Assembly (NCBI RefSeq): GCF_023078275.1
Contig: NC_062971.1
Location: forward strand, 15,748,001 to 15,812,000
Origin: Leguminivora glycinivorella
Taxonomy: Eukaryota > Arthropoda > Insecta > Lepidoptera > Tortricidae
DNA length: 64,000 bases
Direction: 5' to 3'
In this document: piece by piece, positions 31,375 through 43,345 of the stretch
Numbering within the stretch: the first letter of the stretch is position 1
Layout of the letters: the number at the start of each line of letters is the position of its first letter
Notes under the pieces: generated by a model
The model's input: the letters and a program-made list of their open reading frames with translations, nothing else
What the model was told of the DNA's origin: nothing
The model's database searches: none
Program-made: the position numbers and the translations under genes

Positions 31375-31495
31375 TTATATAAGTATTTGTATATTATGTA
31401 TATCGTTGTCTGAGTACCCACAACACAAGCCTTCTTGGGTTTACCGTGGGACTCAGTCAATCTGTAATAATAATGTCCTATAATATTTATTTTAC
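31375..31495 (+). mobile_element. tRNA-derived SINE, tail
   Basis: TTATATAAGTATTTGTATAT, then ATCGTTGTCTGAGTACCC, CACAACACAAGCCTTCTT and GTGGGACTCAGTCAATCTGT are the 3' half of the moth SINE whose head is at 28585-28709. About 2.67 kb of inserted DNA separates the two halves. Confidence 0.7.
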
Positions 31496-32034
31496 ACCCG
31501 GCCCTTTTGTGGGTAGTAGTTGCCGTAATCTATAGACGCCTGCAACTCCAGAGATACGCATAAATTGTATTATCACTCTGACAATGTAGGTAAATGGAAT
31601 TAAAATCTTATTTAGAAAATGCTTCCGCTTACTTTATTTTTGACCACGACATCCTTTCAAACACTTCTTACTTACTTACTAACTTTGTTGGTGCGATGAC
31701 TCAAAATGAGTCTTGCCCTCCAACACAAGCACACGTCACTTACCTACCTAGTAACAAGGTGTACACTTCCTCAACCTCTAAACCCACTATCCCCGAAAAA
31801 CATGAAATAATAACCTTTTAAATTCACCCGTTTCCAATGAGTGAATATTAGACAAGCCATGGACCTTGGGACTTGCGGTTAAGGGAGCGTGTCATTGCTT
31901 ATTGGAATATCTCGGCCCATTTCAGGGCATACTGTGATGGTTTTTATTACAAATGTAAAGCTTCACACACAATTTCTTCCTAATTTAGTTTTTATACATA
32001 GGTAATTCTTGTGTTTGAGATTTAAAGTGAACAA
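31496..32034. other. Intergenic DNA with a LINE scrap
   Basis: A GTTGCCGTAATCTATAGACG piece plus CCTGCAACTCCAGAG at 31518-31555 is a short relic of the minus LINE tail also at 19660. The rest is unassigned. A 75-residue plus frame at 31594-31821 has no known motif. Confidence 0.4.
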
Positions 32035-32037
32035 TTA

Positions 32038-32182
32038 CGCCGTGTCTTGCGTGGGCGACGGTCACGCGACCGTCGCGCGACTTCCATTATCTTATATTCC
32101 ATATCGATAAGGTTTGATTTCGTATGCGTCGCATCGCCGTCGCGCGACCATCGCGCGACCGTCGCCCACGCAAGCCACGGCG
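32038..32182. mobile_element. PIF/Harbinger-like MITE, copy 2 (145 bp)
   Basis: It has the same CGCCGTG ends as at 913-1080 and is flanked by TTA on both sides (32035-32037, 32183-32185). The core CCATATCGATAAGGTTTG is shared by all three copies. The different duplication (TTA instead of TAA) shows an independent insertion. Confidence 0.8.
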
Positions 32183-32185
32183 TTA

Positions 32186-33734
32186 GGTAGCCCAATGACA
32201 TGTTTAATTGTACAGAATGACAGTAAACTAAAATGAAGGCAGTTAGAATACTAGCATAGAATAAAATGGCATTAACACGACTTTTATGACTTATGACTTT
32301 GTATGCCAGAAAATTACCAGCCTAATACTTAATTTGTAGAAAATTAGTAACTGACGTATTAAGTCAACATGACGCTCGACATGTTTCGCTCCATTTCCGA
32401 GGAGCTTTTTCAAGAGTAGCGACCCCGCCTCGCCAAGAGCGCGGCGCGTACCCGTTTTTTAAATATGTCTGAGTCTCACGGGAGTTTTAGTTAAAATTAG
32501 TAAGTAACTGGTGGTGACAATGGTGTACATATTTGGTTGATTGCCGGATTCGAACTTCAGAAATGTTCTCTCGATACGATAGGAATTGGACTAAAAGTAT
32601 TGTAATGGCCTGATAATAAACATGTGTATTTACCAGGCAATGCACTCATGAAAAAATGCTATTTCGTTAACTGCATTAAAACAGACAGTTAAATAGTAAT
32701 ATGCTAACTAGGCACTGCTCGCCATAATAGAGGTGTTGTCTGTAGAGTCCCTTCATTAACATGGCGCTAACGACGCGCCATTACGCCATGAAAATGACCA
32801 GCAGGGCAAGCACGCACTCGAATAAATATGTGCAAGAATGATTTTTTTTTTCTTTTGGGAAACATCGGGAGAAATTTACAAAATACTATTTCAAATAAGT
32901 TTTAGTTATGAAAATGTTTCATGAGCAAGTGTGGCATTGAATTGCGTATGATCCGCATCTAACAGCAGTGGAAAGTGGTTTGCAACTTGCTGCAGTAGAA
33001 ATTAATGCAAGATACATTTGAAAAGATTCCTGGTATTCTTTACTACATAGTTATTTTTAATATCATCATTACAATCATCAAATAGAAAGACATACCTACT
33101 AAACTATGTATTTTTTTTTCCTAGTGCTATCCCGGCATTTCTCGCTGCTCGTGAGAGTCTGGCGCCCGCTTACGAGTAGTAAAATACATATATTTATTTA
33201 GCTTTTACATACTTTCATTACTCTCTCTTTATTCAACTTTTCCTGCAGTAGTCGGTACTCCGAAAACTTCTCCTTAGAATAATGCTAGTTCAGGATCGAG
33301 CATGCTAGCCCCGCACCAAGACGTACAGGGTAATTAGCAACAAACTGCGTCAGCGGTCTGTCCGTTTGTCCGCTGCAACTACTAAACTCAGGTTAACTGG
33401 GATTGCGCGTGTAAATAACCCTTAATGGCGTTAAGAGTGGAGTTTACACTATTAACGGGAAGAACGGGTAACTAAGTTAATGGAGTAATTCAGTTTTATG
33501 ATGATTACTGCGCAAAATGCTATTATTTGTAAGTTACGATACTTATTATACAAAATGTATAATCGCGCAAGGGCAAGATCAAGATTTTTATTTTCACCAT
33601 CATCTACTGTGGCCGTCACGAATATCTACCTTTTTTTACCTAATTACTTCAAACTGACGTAGAAATTAAAACAAAATCTCGTTTGCAAATTCTTTAATCA
33701 GATAATTAATAAAAAAAAAACTTTGTATATCTTT
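32186..33734. other. Intergenic DNA with a Penelope-like or LINE scrap
   Basis: Positions 32365-32420 hold ACGCTCGACATGTTTCGCTC and GAGGAGCTTTTTCAAGAG, a phrase I associate with moth retroelement terminal regions. A coding part is absent. The remaining sequence is unassigned. Confidence 0.4.
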
Positions 33735-33852
33735 GGCCCACTTGCACCAATCACTTAACTCAGGGTTAGTGGGCTGTCATCTGTCAAACTCCAGACAAAA
33801 TGGTGGGTTAACCCTCGTGTCAACCCTCCATTTTCGTTGGTGCAAGAGGCCC
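33735..33852. mobile_element. GGCCCACTTGCACC MITE, internally deleted copy
   Basis: The left arm with GGCCCACTTGCACCAATCAC is long, while the right arm keeps only GTTGGTGCAAGAGGCCC. Between them lie the TGGTGGGTTAACCCTC and CTCCATTTTCGTTGG words seen in the full copy at 28038-28235. Confidence 0.7.
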
Positions 33853-34209
33853 TTAGGTAATTTTATTGAGACCTACATGAGTTATTAGTTCTAAAAATAA
33901 ATCAAGCGAAAAAAACCAAAACAACTTCTTTAATCGAATAATTGCAAATCTTCGCCATAAAATATGAAGTGCTGTTAACATTAACAAAAAGTTTTTTAAT
34001 GAAATGTAAAAGTCACTTAAGTTAAAATTAAACAATAAACAATGTGCATTACGCGAGCCGTTTGGTGAACTTTTTCAATTCGCTGCGGCTACAATTTATC
34101 GCTTTTAATTCGAGTGGTCGATAATGTAACGTCACTCGATACAACACAAAATTAATGTTAGGTGCACCGAGTAACTAGGGGTGGGTGAGTACCTAGCGAT
34201 AGAATGAAT

Positions 34210-34341
34210 GGCCAGCACGGGAAGCATGGTCGCGCGATAGACGATAAAATAGCAGGCCGCCTCTATCGCACTATTTGTAAGTGCGATAGGGACGGCCTGC
34301 TATTTTATCGTCTATCGCGCGACCATGCTTCCCGTGCTGAC
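34210..34341. mobile_element. Near-perfect hairpin MITE, 132 bp, copy 1
   Basis: The left arm (34210-34272) reads AGCACGGGAAGCATGGTCGC, then GCGATAGACGATAAAATAGC. The right arm (34278-34341) is its complement nearly base for base, leaving a loop of about 6 bases. A more diverged copy is at 44609-44716. Confidence 0.85.
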
Positions 34342-36816
34342 CCTGTGTCGAAATTTTTATACAAGACATATCTAATAATCACCTTTGAAAATATTATTTA
34401 TTGTAAACATTATTTTAGTATGGTACGTCGCTTCCTATAGGACAATAAGCTCATAGAAAATTGGTAGGAATGCTTGGGGAGGAGAAGTAATTTATAGGTA
34501 TAGATACTTAGGTGTCAACCATTAATTAAGTCACAACAAATTTCCAGTTTTTATAGATTCCAGTCACACGTAGTAGGCTCTTAATAGGTACGTACTGTCA
34601 TACATTACGTTCACAGAACAACAATAATATACTATATTATATCGATAAGAGGGGCTTCCCTAGTGAACAGTAAGCAGCGTCCGTTAATCCGCAAGTTTTC
34701 CAATAGCCGCGCACCTGCGCCGTGTTTATTGTCCCTTACTGCCCCGGTGAACGATACATCGACCACTCCTGTAATATTGTAATCTTACAAGCCAGTTGTT
34801 GCTATTATACCGGAGGATATTATTATTTCAGGTGAGTCGAGTAGTTGGTTTTAATGATTGTCCTTTACCTAATTGCAAGAGAATAACAATGTCTACAAGT
34901 GTCTCAATGTCTCCCGAGAATATTTAATTCAAAAGCATCGGGTCAATCTATGGATTTATGACAAAAGTTCCAGCGGTGAACAATACCTTCTTAATTGCAA
35001 ACAATAAAACCTAACTTCGTGATCACCAATTCCTATGAAACACAAAAATAAAGCATTTCTAAAATGTGTGATGATATTTTGTAATAAGTTACTAAAGTGC
35101 ATGTGAAATAAATGTAAAATTTCCGGCTTGGCAATGACAATTTCTACTCAAAGAAATATAAATTTTAATTTGAACGTTGTCTAAAGCATGATCCAAAATG
35201 TGGTCCAAAAGTTGGCGTAAAAACCAAAAGCTTTTCATCAATTTAGGTAGTGAAGCCAATAAAAGCAGCACTTAGCACTTATGGGGCGGAGCGGCGGCAC
35301 ATACGTCGCGGCCCGGCGCCGCTCGCCGCCGAGCGGTAAATCTGCAATTAGCGGCTTCGACGCTGACGCCGAGCGGGCTAAGAGTGGCTAGAGGCGGCAA
35401 AAGATATCGACAATCCTTTTATATTTAAAGCAGATCTAATAAAAACGTCACTACTGTTGACAATATTATAAAACTCAATGACTCTGGTCCGTCAAGTATC
35501 CCGGTTTTCTTATTTCAATCTCAAGTATTGCAGAAATGTCCCCCACCTGTAGCCTAAAAGTTAGCTTTAGATTTCCGTAACTTTAGACTTGTCGACAGGA
35601 GGTACCTATATTGTAAAATTTGTATACTCTTACGTGTAAGTTTTTTACCTGATATAATATAGTAACTATCATAGAAACAATTGATGCGTTTTCTCATACT
35701 GTTCCTTGATATTTTTTGGCATTTTAAACTCTGTACACAGGAATTACATAAGAACTGAAGTTTTACTTACGTCAGCTTATTATTCATTAAGTACAAAGAC
35801 TTGAAATATGTTTGTATTAGTGTTAATTGATCTCTTTATTACGGTACGACTTATTTATTACGGTAATTTCAAAGGTGTTCTAAACATTCCTAACACTATG
35901 CAGCCTCGTCTGTTGTCTCGGCTAGTTAGAGGGCCCATACGTCGCCAAGTATGTCGTAAGTGCACCACATTTCAGCCCGAGCCGGAAGGAAACCGCGGCC
36001 TAAATAAGATCTATGGCCTAATGTGTAAATGGAAAATTGCAGCTTCTGTTCCAAAATTAGCGATTCAGAAGGGTTAAAAGAAAAACGGAAGACTTGGTCG
36101 GTGCGTCGGAGACATAGAAGGTACTAGATAGCCTTTCACGTAAATATTTTTATAAGAAATGGAATAGGTACATCATACCGGCCTACATAATTATGTCGGC
36201 GGCCGCGCGATCGTACCTAGTAAGTATCCGGTAGATCATGCAATCATGATGCCCTGCCTACCTAAATAATGTGTAAGAATGTCCTATATTGATTTTAACT
36301 ACATATTTTACTTTACAATCTGCAGGATTTTAATGAAACACATATTTTCATGTAAACGGGTAATTTGGCTTTGATTGTTTCTTGGACGCATGCAGATTCA
36401 AGTTGTTTGGGCAATAGATTAGTATTTTTGTGTACGGTTTATTTCTATTAAATATAAAAAAATAATTATTTTAAAGTAAATACAAACATTTTTGAATATT
36501 TCATTTTTTGTAAAGTCTTAATAGAAATAAACTGTAAACGAAAACCCAATAATCACTAGTCTATTGTCCAAACAACCCGAATCTGCGTCCAAGAAACAAT
36601 CAAAGCCAAATTACCCGTCGTCAAGACAGCGGTCGAACAAATTGAATCAGGTCCCCCCGGCCAAGTGCTAAGTGCCAGATAATGGACCAGATTTACGGGT
36701 TACGCGGACCCAGATTTATTTGCGGTCAACAATTGGCTGGCGGGGTCAGAGAAATACTATTTATTTGGAGTGCAGTTTCTTCTAATTTTGTTGTTTTTCC
36801 AGACGTAAAACGCTAA
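34342..36816. other. Intergenic DNA with two GC-rich islands
   Basis: Two GC-rich stretches stand out: 34665-34765 (CAATAGCCGCGCACCTGCGC) and 35283-35400 (GCGGCCCGGCGCCGCTCGCC and TGCAATTAGCGGC). Both contain E-box or homeodomain-like words and could be regulatory. A plus frame at 35808-36077 (89 residues) shows no known motif. An inverted pair flanks 36380-36600 (AATAGAAATAAACTGTAAAC against GTGTACGGTTTATTTCTATT), perhaps an old MITE. Confidence 0.35.
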
Positions 36817-36905
36817 GGCCCACTTGCACCAACCACGTAAAAACTCATAGTAAACTGTCAAATTCCATATAAAACGGTGGGTTGATAACCCGGGGGTTGA
36901 TCTGA
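36817..36905. mobile_element. GGCCCACTTGCACC MITE, left fragment
   Basis: It starts GGCCCACTTGCACCAACCAC directly after TAA (36814-36816) and runs to ATAAAACGGTGGGTTGATAA. The right arm is missing. Confidence 0.6.
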
Positions 36906-37933
36906 TACTAGGTATGATCCAATCTGTCCCAGTTATAAGTGTGACGTGGAACTTCACCTTTTTAAACCTGAGTTGCGCGAGACTTGTAACTAGGGTCATA
37001 AGTTGGTCCAATGTCTTCAAATTTTGCCAGTCAATTCTGCAGTTTTCAGTCAGGTTCATTATGTTCAAAAACTATGCAGTCACTAAATGGTGAGAAAATA
37101 CCAGTTGTGCTTAATAAATATCTAAATAAAACACCACTTTTTTATGTACGAAGAATATTGTAATACCAGGAACGATTTAATACTGGACTGAGAAAGCCCA
37201 TACAAAAAAGCGTACCCCTGAAATGTATGGGCCTTTTAGGCTTAAAACTAGATGGCGCTGTTTCGCAACCTGAAAGAGGCCAAACTCATATTTTCCCCAA
37301 ATATTTTTGCGTGTTTTTATTTTTTATAAGAACAAATGACATATTTCTTTATTTTAAAATCATGATATCAAATCAACACACATTTAAAAAAAAATTGTTG
37401 ACATCGTCCGTGTAGTTATGATAGTATTTAATAGGTGGCGCTAAAATATCTAGGTACGATTCTCAGTATGAAGTATGTAAATCCTATATAAATAATCCTT
37501 GGTAATACTAAACCTAAACTAATCAGATCTTCGAAATGATAAAACAACGAATTTGTTTAGTATAAAACGCCAATGTAAGTTCTATCAAAGAACATTACAG
37601 ACATTAAATAAAAAAATGTTTAATTTGTGAAAAAGCTCAAAGAGAGCAAGAAATCATCTTAATCGAATAAGTTCTTCACCCTTTTAGTAATCAGAATAAT
37701 TAACAAAAAAAATCTTGTTAACGTATTAAAAACTTAGCTTTTACTTGGGGTGTAACAAAAAATTAAAGGGTTCTGCTAGAATGAAATACTTAAATTCATA
37801 TTTAGGTAAAATATTACTTAATTGAAGTAAAAACCGTTTGTGTTAGGATAACATTTTAGCAGGAATGGATTAGTTCAATTTAAAAACTAAGCGCGGTTGA
37901 TTGTCATAAAAATAATTATTTTATAAATATATC
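36906..37933. other. Intergenic DNA
   Basis: No gene or named repeat supported. A minus frame at 36757-37068 crosses the MITE fragment and has no motifs. Confidence 0.4.
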
Positions 37934-38091
37934 ACTAGCTCTTGCCGAAACAAAAAGTAGCCTATGACACTCTCCATCCCTTCAACTATCTCCACTTAAA
38001 AAATCACGTCAATTCGTCGCTCCGTTTCGCCGTGAAAGACGGACAAACAAACAGACACACACACTTTCCCATTTATAATATTAGTATGGAT
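37934..38091 (+). mobile_element. ACTAGCTTTTGCCCGC-type repeat, copy 1
   Basis: The run is ACTAGCTCTTGCCG, AAAGTAGCCTATGACACTCT, CCCTTCAACTATCTCCAC, AATTCGTCGCTCCGTTT, GACGGACAAACAAACAGACA and ends AATATTAGTATGGAT. The same order occurs at 44727-44915, 55517-55695 (minus) and 56451-56693. I know it as a very abundant short moth repeat; it has no TIRs and may be a non-autonomous Helitron or SINE-like element. A related trailing piece follows at 38110-38240 (CCTAAACTACTAAACCGATT). Confidence 0.7.
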
Positions 38092-38240
38092 TTTTACCCA
38101 CGACGGCACGGAGAAGGTATATGCGTTTATCGTGAGAGATTGTGCGTTTGTTTGTTTGTGCAAACGTATGTTACCGATTATCTCCTAAACTACTAAACCG
38201 ATTTTAATGCGGTTTTCAGTAATCGGTTTGTGGTTGGTGC

Positions 38241-39349
38241 ATGTTCTTAGATAGATATTACGGTTATAGGCCTCCAGATAAATATTAATAATTTCTTTTG
38301 TCTTTGTGAAAAATCTTCACACTTCATTTTAATTTACGATAAATTTAAATAAGTATGTCTGATATCTTAATATAATGTTTTTAAAATGTTACTCATTGTT
38401 CCGTAAAAAAAAGAAAACAGCTTACCTCACAAAAGCTGAGATTTTTCAAAGTCGCTTCCCAATCAAGTAATTGTGCAAGTGCTCTCATGACTCTTGACCG
38501 TTTTTTCATTCCGGCCATTTCGCCTCGCGTCGCCATAACTCACGCTGCAAAAACACCTCATCTACAAATGGGTCCGGAATAAGTTCCAATTCTTCGATTC
38601 CAATTTCAAACCGAATGCGTTCCAATATTTATTGGAGATTCAGATTAATCTTTAATTCCGACTCCCTGTTCTCGTTTAAAAACGCGCTTATGACTATTTC
38701 TAAACAAAACATTTGAAGCTCTACGTTCTTTATTATAAAGCTGGCTTTTGTAATGAAGGGCGCGGGTGGGAGTAGTAAAAGTGGGAAATATTTATGAGCT
38801 TTCGAAGGAAATTCTTTCTGAATGTTTGCATTTATGAAAATATGCTCGAATGAATTGGGGGCCGATCGGCTACAGGCTGATTCGTTTAGTTTGTTAATTG
38901 ACAGCGATTTATTGCGACTTTGCGTTAATGATATTTTTTTAGTCTGGACCGAAACTGTTAGTTAACTTTTAATTTTTCATAAATATCGAGGATCATAATT
39001 CATTTTTAAATAAAACTTTGTTTCTTATCGATGCCTATCTACTTAGGTAGGTAAATAAAGCAGGATACAAAATAAGCAAACTTGAATGTTTTATGTAGGT
39101 ACAGTGTATTATGAAATGTATACATTTATAATATTTGTTTAAGTATATATGCACACATATGTTAAACGTTTCACTGTTTTTACCATAGATATGAAAAAGA
39201 AATATAAACCCATAATTTTTAAAACTGTATAATGGAACTTAATCTGCGCACTAATTGTCGATCGTGACTCGATCCGGATCAACAGGGTTAGCACATGATT
39301 GCCGCGAGATAGACTACCCGTCCTTATGTTATCAATACAGTTAGAATAA
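38241..39349. other. Intergenic DNA
   Basis: Nothing coding seen. 38500-38560 is somewhat CG-richer. No named repeat. Confidence 0.45.
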
Positions 39350-39489
39350 CGCCGTGTCTTGCGTGGGCGACGGTCGCGCGACCGTTGTTGTCGCGTCTCA
39401 TACTTCCATATCGATAAGGTTTGATTTCGTATGCGTCGCATCGCCGTCGCGCGATCATCGCGCGACCGTCGCCTACGCAAGCCACGGCG
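39350..39489. mobile_element. PIF/Harbinger-like MITE, copy 3 (140 bp)
   Basis: CGCCGTG inverted ends with TAA duplications (39347-39349, 39490-39492). It is shorter than copy 1 by loss of internal GTCGCGCGACC units, so copies differ in the number of these palindromic units. Confidence 0.8.
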
Positions 39490-40034
39490 TAAGACGTGTC
39501 ATTTATCTCGCGGTGACATTCTCTCACGGCAATCATGTGCTAATTCCTAGCTCTGGCTAAAATGTATAAAACAACTTTGGTAGTTACAGTGTGTTCTATG
39601 CTTACGTTACCAGAAGCTCACGCCGTAACTACATAGGATATGATATGATAACTCGCGAACCGAATTCTATTAATACTGGGACCGTCTAGTTTCTGTCACC
39701 ATTGAAAATTGATTTTCTGCATTGATCTGTCTTACCTATTTAATTCTAAGACTAGTCCATGAAACTATCGAACGTGCTGTAGCTGCGTTCCAATCGCGGG
39801 CGTGTTCGATCCGGATCAGCTCCGGCTAATAATGTTCCTCCACCCTCCCCACTGCCGTTTTATATCACCTATTGCCGTCATATGTTGTTATTATAACTAT
39901 GATCCCGATTGATTGTAATGGAAGAAATTATATTATAACCCAAATCAAGTTTGGTAAATAATAAGCAATTCCATAAATTAAATTAGCCAGTACTGCAGCT
40001 ACCTACATACCTGCAGTACCTAGTACCTACCAAA
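39490..40034. other. Intergenic DNA
   Basis: No gene or named repeat supported. Confidence 0.45.
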
Positions 40035-40135
40035 TATTTATTTAAACTTTATTGCACAAAATATACAAAAAAATGTACAAATAGCATACTTAATGCCAAA
40101 AAGCATTCTCTACCAGTCACCCATAGGATCAAACA
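40035..40135 (-). mobile_element. LINE 3' end, minus orientation
   Basis: TATTTAAACTTTATTGCACA, ACTTAATGCCAAAAAGCATT and CTCTACCAGTCACCCATAGG match the copy at 24735-24875. Minus-strand reading ends in a poly(A)-side GTGCAATAAAGTTTAAATA. Confidence 0.6.
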
Positions 40136-41943
40136 GAGATTCAATGCAGATGGTGCAGAGAGAAAGCAAAATGGTGATGAAGTAAAGAAAAGCAAACTAT
40201 AATATTCGAAAGGTCTAAAGGTGGTCCTAATTTATTTACAATTAATTTAAGTAAGTTTAAAGTTATTGCTGTTTTACAGCAATGTTAGTTGGTAATCTTC
40301 AGACTAAATTAATAGAAAGCACAATAATACAAACATAAAATTGTAATTGTAAAGATGAAAAAATATATGAAAAGAGCAGCTCTTTGTGAACATTAAATAT
40401 TTATTATTAAAATAACGACATAAGTACTTACAGCAATAAATCCAAAGCTGTTAATACACCAAAATCATTCACACTCTGCGATATTAAAAAGCATTATTTT
40501 TCTGCACCTACTTATCAATGACTTTTCAATTGTTTACGCAACCTGAACCGAACCGTGTTTCGGTTTCTATAAGGGTATTTTTTCTTCGAGATTTTATAAA
40601 GGCTTCTTAAGGAGGTTCGATTCGTGGAATTCTTTTAATAAGGCGGATGATTTACGCGACGCCACGCGCACGCGGCGCCCCCTTAATTAGAGGAAAAAAT
40701 TCACGCCAGTGCAGTGGCACCTTTATTGGGTTACGTGCGCCATTGATTTGCTGTGATTTAATTTATGACGGAAGTTTATATTCGCGCCGTTGTTTGTTGA
40801 TGTGCTCGATGCTTGAGGCACTCAAGAAAGATGAAAATACGTTTTACTGGCCGGTTCTTTTATGATATATTTTACCTTTTGTACCTACAGAGCTGCAATA
40901 CGAACTTAATTACAATGTCTTATCTGATTCCGGACAATTGAATAAGTAGTTCTATTTTAACTTCCCATCTCCCTGGGTAAAAATGCGAACGAATTGCAAG
41001 ATAATTTGCAATAATATTAACCATGATCGTGTAAAAACTAAATTTTACTTACAAACCCGAATATCATACCGCATTATTTTTCTCTTCACGTGCATCGTGC
41101 AAATGTGCTACGAATGCTACGCCGTAGCTTGCATCATTGTACAAAATCAGCAATCAGGTGTAAAAAGGATGTATACGTAATTTCTTCAATGTTATTTTGT
41201 TAATAATTCCACATCAACTTCGCAAGCAAAGGTAAACATTGTAATTCGGCCTCCCAATTTCATTACCCTCAGTTTCCATAATCATGCAAAGTATCAATTG
41301 GGTCCAAAAATGGCGTTCGAATCAAAACCCCCAGGTAAAGCCTTCACCAAATAGCATCATTCTAAATAAAAACATTGCTCCCAAATCGTTTCTATTCGCC
41401 GACATCTGTATACGTAAACCCATTTTATTTTCACCCACTAAAATGCAAAATAATCCCTGAATCCTAAGTAATAAGATTCGTATCTGTAAACTGAGTAGCA
41501 AAATTGAGTTGGCGGTATAGGTATGATATTGCAAGCAGTGGCGTGTGTGGCAACATTAAGGCGAATAAAATTTAAATATGGCGACACAGGCAAGCTATAA
41601 AAAGCGCGATCGTATAAAAACGTATAAAATTAGAAATGATTTCGGGATGTAATCTCAATCACCTGGCGTACGGAGTTATTTCTTTATACGAAAACATTCA
41701 GGAATGCTGCTTCAGGACATACTTATTTAAAAAAATAAAAATTATATCTTTGACATATTTTTTGTTGCATCAAAGACTTTTCTTATTACTTAAGAATTTA
41801 GGATCTATAATAAGTATCGTTTCGATACCTAAAATATACCCTTGTACCTATTTATTTCTATTGACACACAAAGTTCCAAAATCACTAGATTTCTGCGTTG
41901 ATAAACATATGTCTTGAAATCACGAGACTCGAGTATTAAACAC
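40136..41943. other. Intergenic DNA with a possible conserved element at 40640-40800
   Basis: The block 40640-40800 is compositionally distinct and carries GGCGCCCCCTTAATTAGAGG, CCTTTATTGGGTTACGTGCG and GATTTAATTTATGACGG, dense in homeodomain-type and CG words. It has no coding potential that I can support. The rest is unassigned AT-rich sequence. Confidence 0.3.
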
Positions 41944-42414
41944 GGTGCCCGATTGATATTCCGAAATAAAATACGCCGATTTTCGGTACGCCGACAACGA
42001 TTCGCCGACATCTGTTTTGGTAAACGGAGTCGGTAGGCAGAAGTTTGATACGCCGATTTACTTTTCGACGAATAATCATTTAGTAATTGTAAAAATTGGT
42101 CGAAACACTTGTGAGTTTGTGAGTTGGCTGGAGTCTGGAACTTGCGTACAAATTGTTCTGCGGATTCAAAAATCTAGTTGTTAGATCGTTTGTAAGAATA
42201 ATCCACATTTATTTCATTTACTTATTTATATTAATTATCATGTTCTGATTCCAAGGATTAATTTTAGTAAATATGTATTGTTGTTTTCAATTCACCAATT
42301 TTTTTCAAGAACATAATGTTGCCAGTATATGTAAATTATTACCGAAACGAAAAGAATTTCACCCCTTTCTTCCCGCCCTATCCCGTGAGTGTCGTGGAGG
42401 TCGACTGTGACCCC

Positions 42415-42535
42415 TGTGACAATCTGGATTTCTTTCAACCCCTTTTTGCCAAGAGTGGCACTGAAACTTAGTAGTTCATGTGCTCTACCTACCCCTTTAT
42501 GGGGTATAGGCGTGATTATATGTATGTATGAATGT
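42415..42535 (+). mobile_element. LINE/SINE tail inside composite A
   Basis: TTTGCCAAGAGTGGCACTGA, TTCATGTGCTCTACCTACC, GGGGTATAGGCGTGATTATA, then TATGTATGAATG. It occupies the same place in composite B (47105-47240), so it was present before the two composites separated. Confidence 0.65.
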
Positions 42536-43186
42536 AAGAAAAAAAAGTGTCTACGCTTTCCATACAAAAAACATCTACCATTTATTTAGTCACCGCACAC
42601 TACAACTAAATAAAAATATGCGCATACATCTACTATACATTATCCGTCGTCGCGGTAGTGAATGAAATGGCTACCTAATGATTCTCCGACAATTTTTTAG
42701 CCGATTATTGATTCGCCGACAACGATTCGCCGAATGCCATTTAGCCGAATAATCAAACTATCGCTGTCACTTTTGGTCGAATAACGTTACGTAGAATCTT
42801 GGTTCGCATACAGTTCAGTTCGCTTCTGTGCAAATTATCCGAACTATCATTGGACATTTTTCATTTAGCAAAGTAATATTTTCGTGTAGGCCACTTTTAG
42901 TCGAATAACGTTTCACATTTTATACATTGTTAAAATATTTTCGAATGAATGAATTATCGCTGTTGTAAAAAAATTACGCACTTAATAGACATTTTTTTTC
43001 TTAAACAATGTATAATGTGAATTTTTTTTCGTTGCGGTAATAATTTACATATTCTGGCAATTAACATTATGTTCTTGAACAGAAAAGTGCTAATTTCCGA
43101 ATGGGAGAACTAAAAATTTTAAATGTATAAATTCGGTGAGTTGAAAACAACAATAAATAATTTACTAAAATTAATCCTTAGAATAA

Positions 43187-43345
43187 GGGTGGCTAGCCGA
43201 ATGGCACAATCGCTCACGAAACGCTCACGAAACGAAGCGCTAGTAGATATCTATCTCTATCGCGCTTGCGTATTGGCGCGACAGAGCCAGCGGCGTATCG
43301 CTTTCGTTTGGCGTCGGAGAAATGCCATTCGGCTACGGGGCCAGA
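43187..43345. mobile_element. Small MITE nested in composite A right arm
   Basis: GGCTAGCCGAATGGCA at the left and TGCCATTCGGCTACGGGGCC at the right are inverted. The interior carries GCGCTAGTAGATATCTATCT and TATCGCGCTTGCGTATTGGC. A related internal piece is at 56829-56898. Confidence 0.65.
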
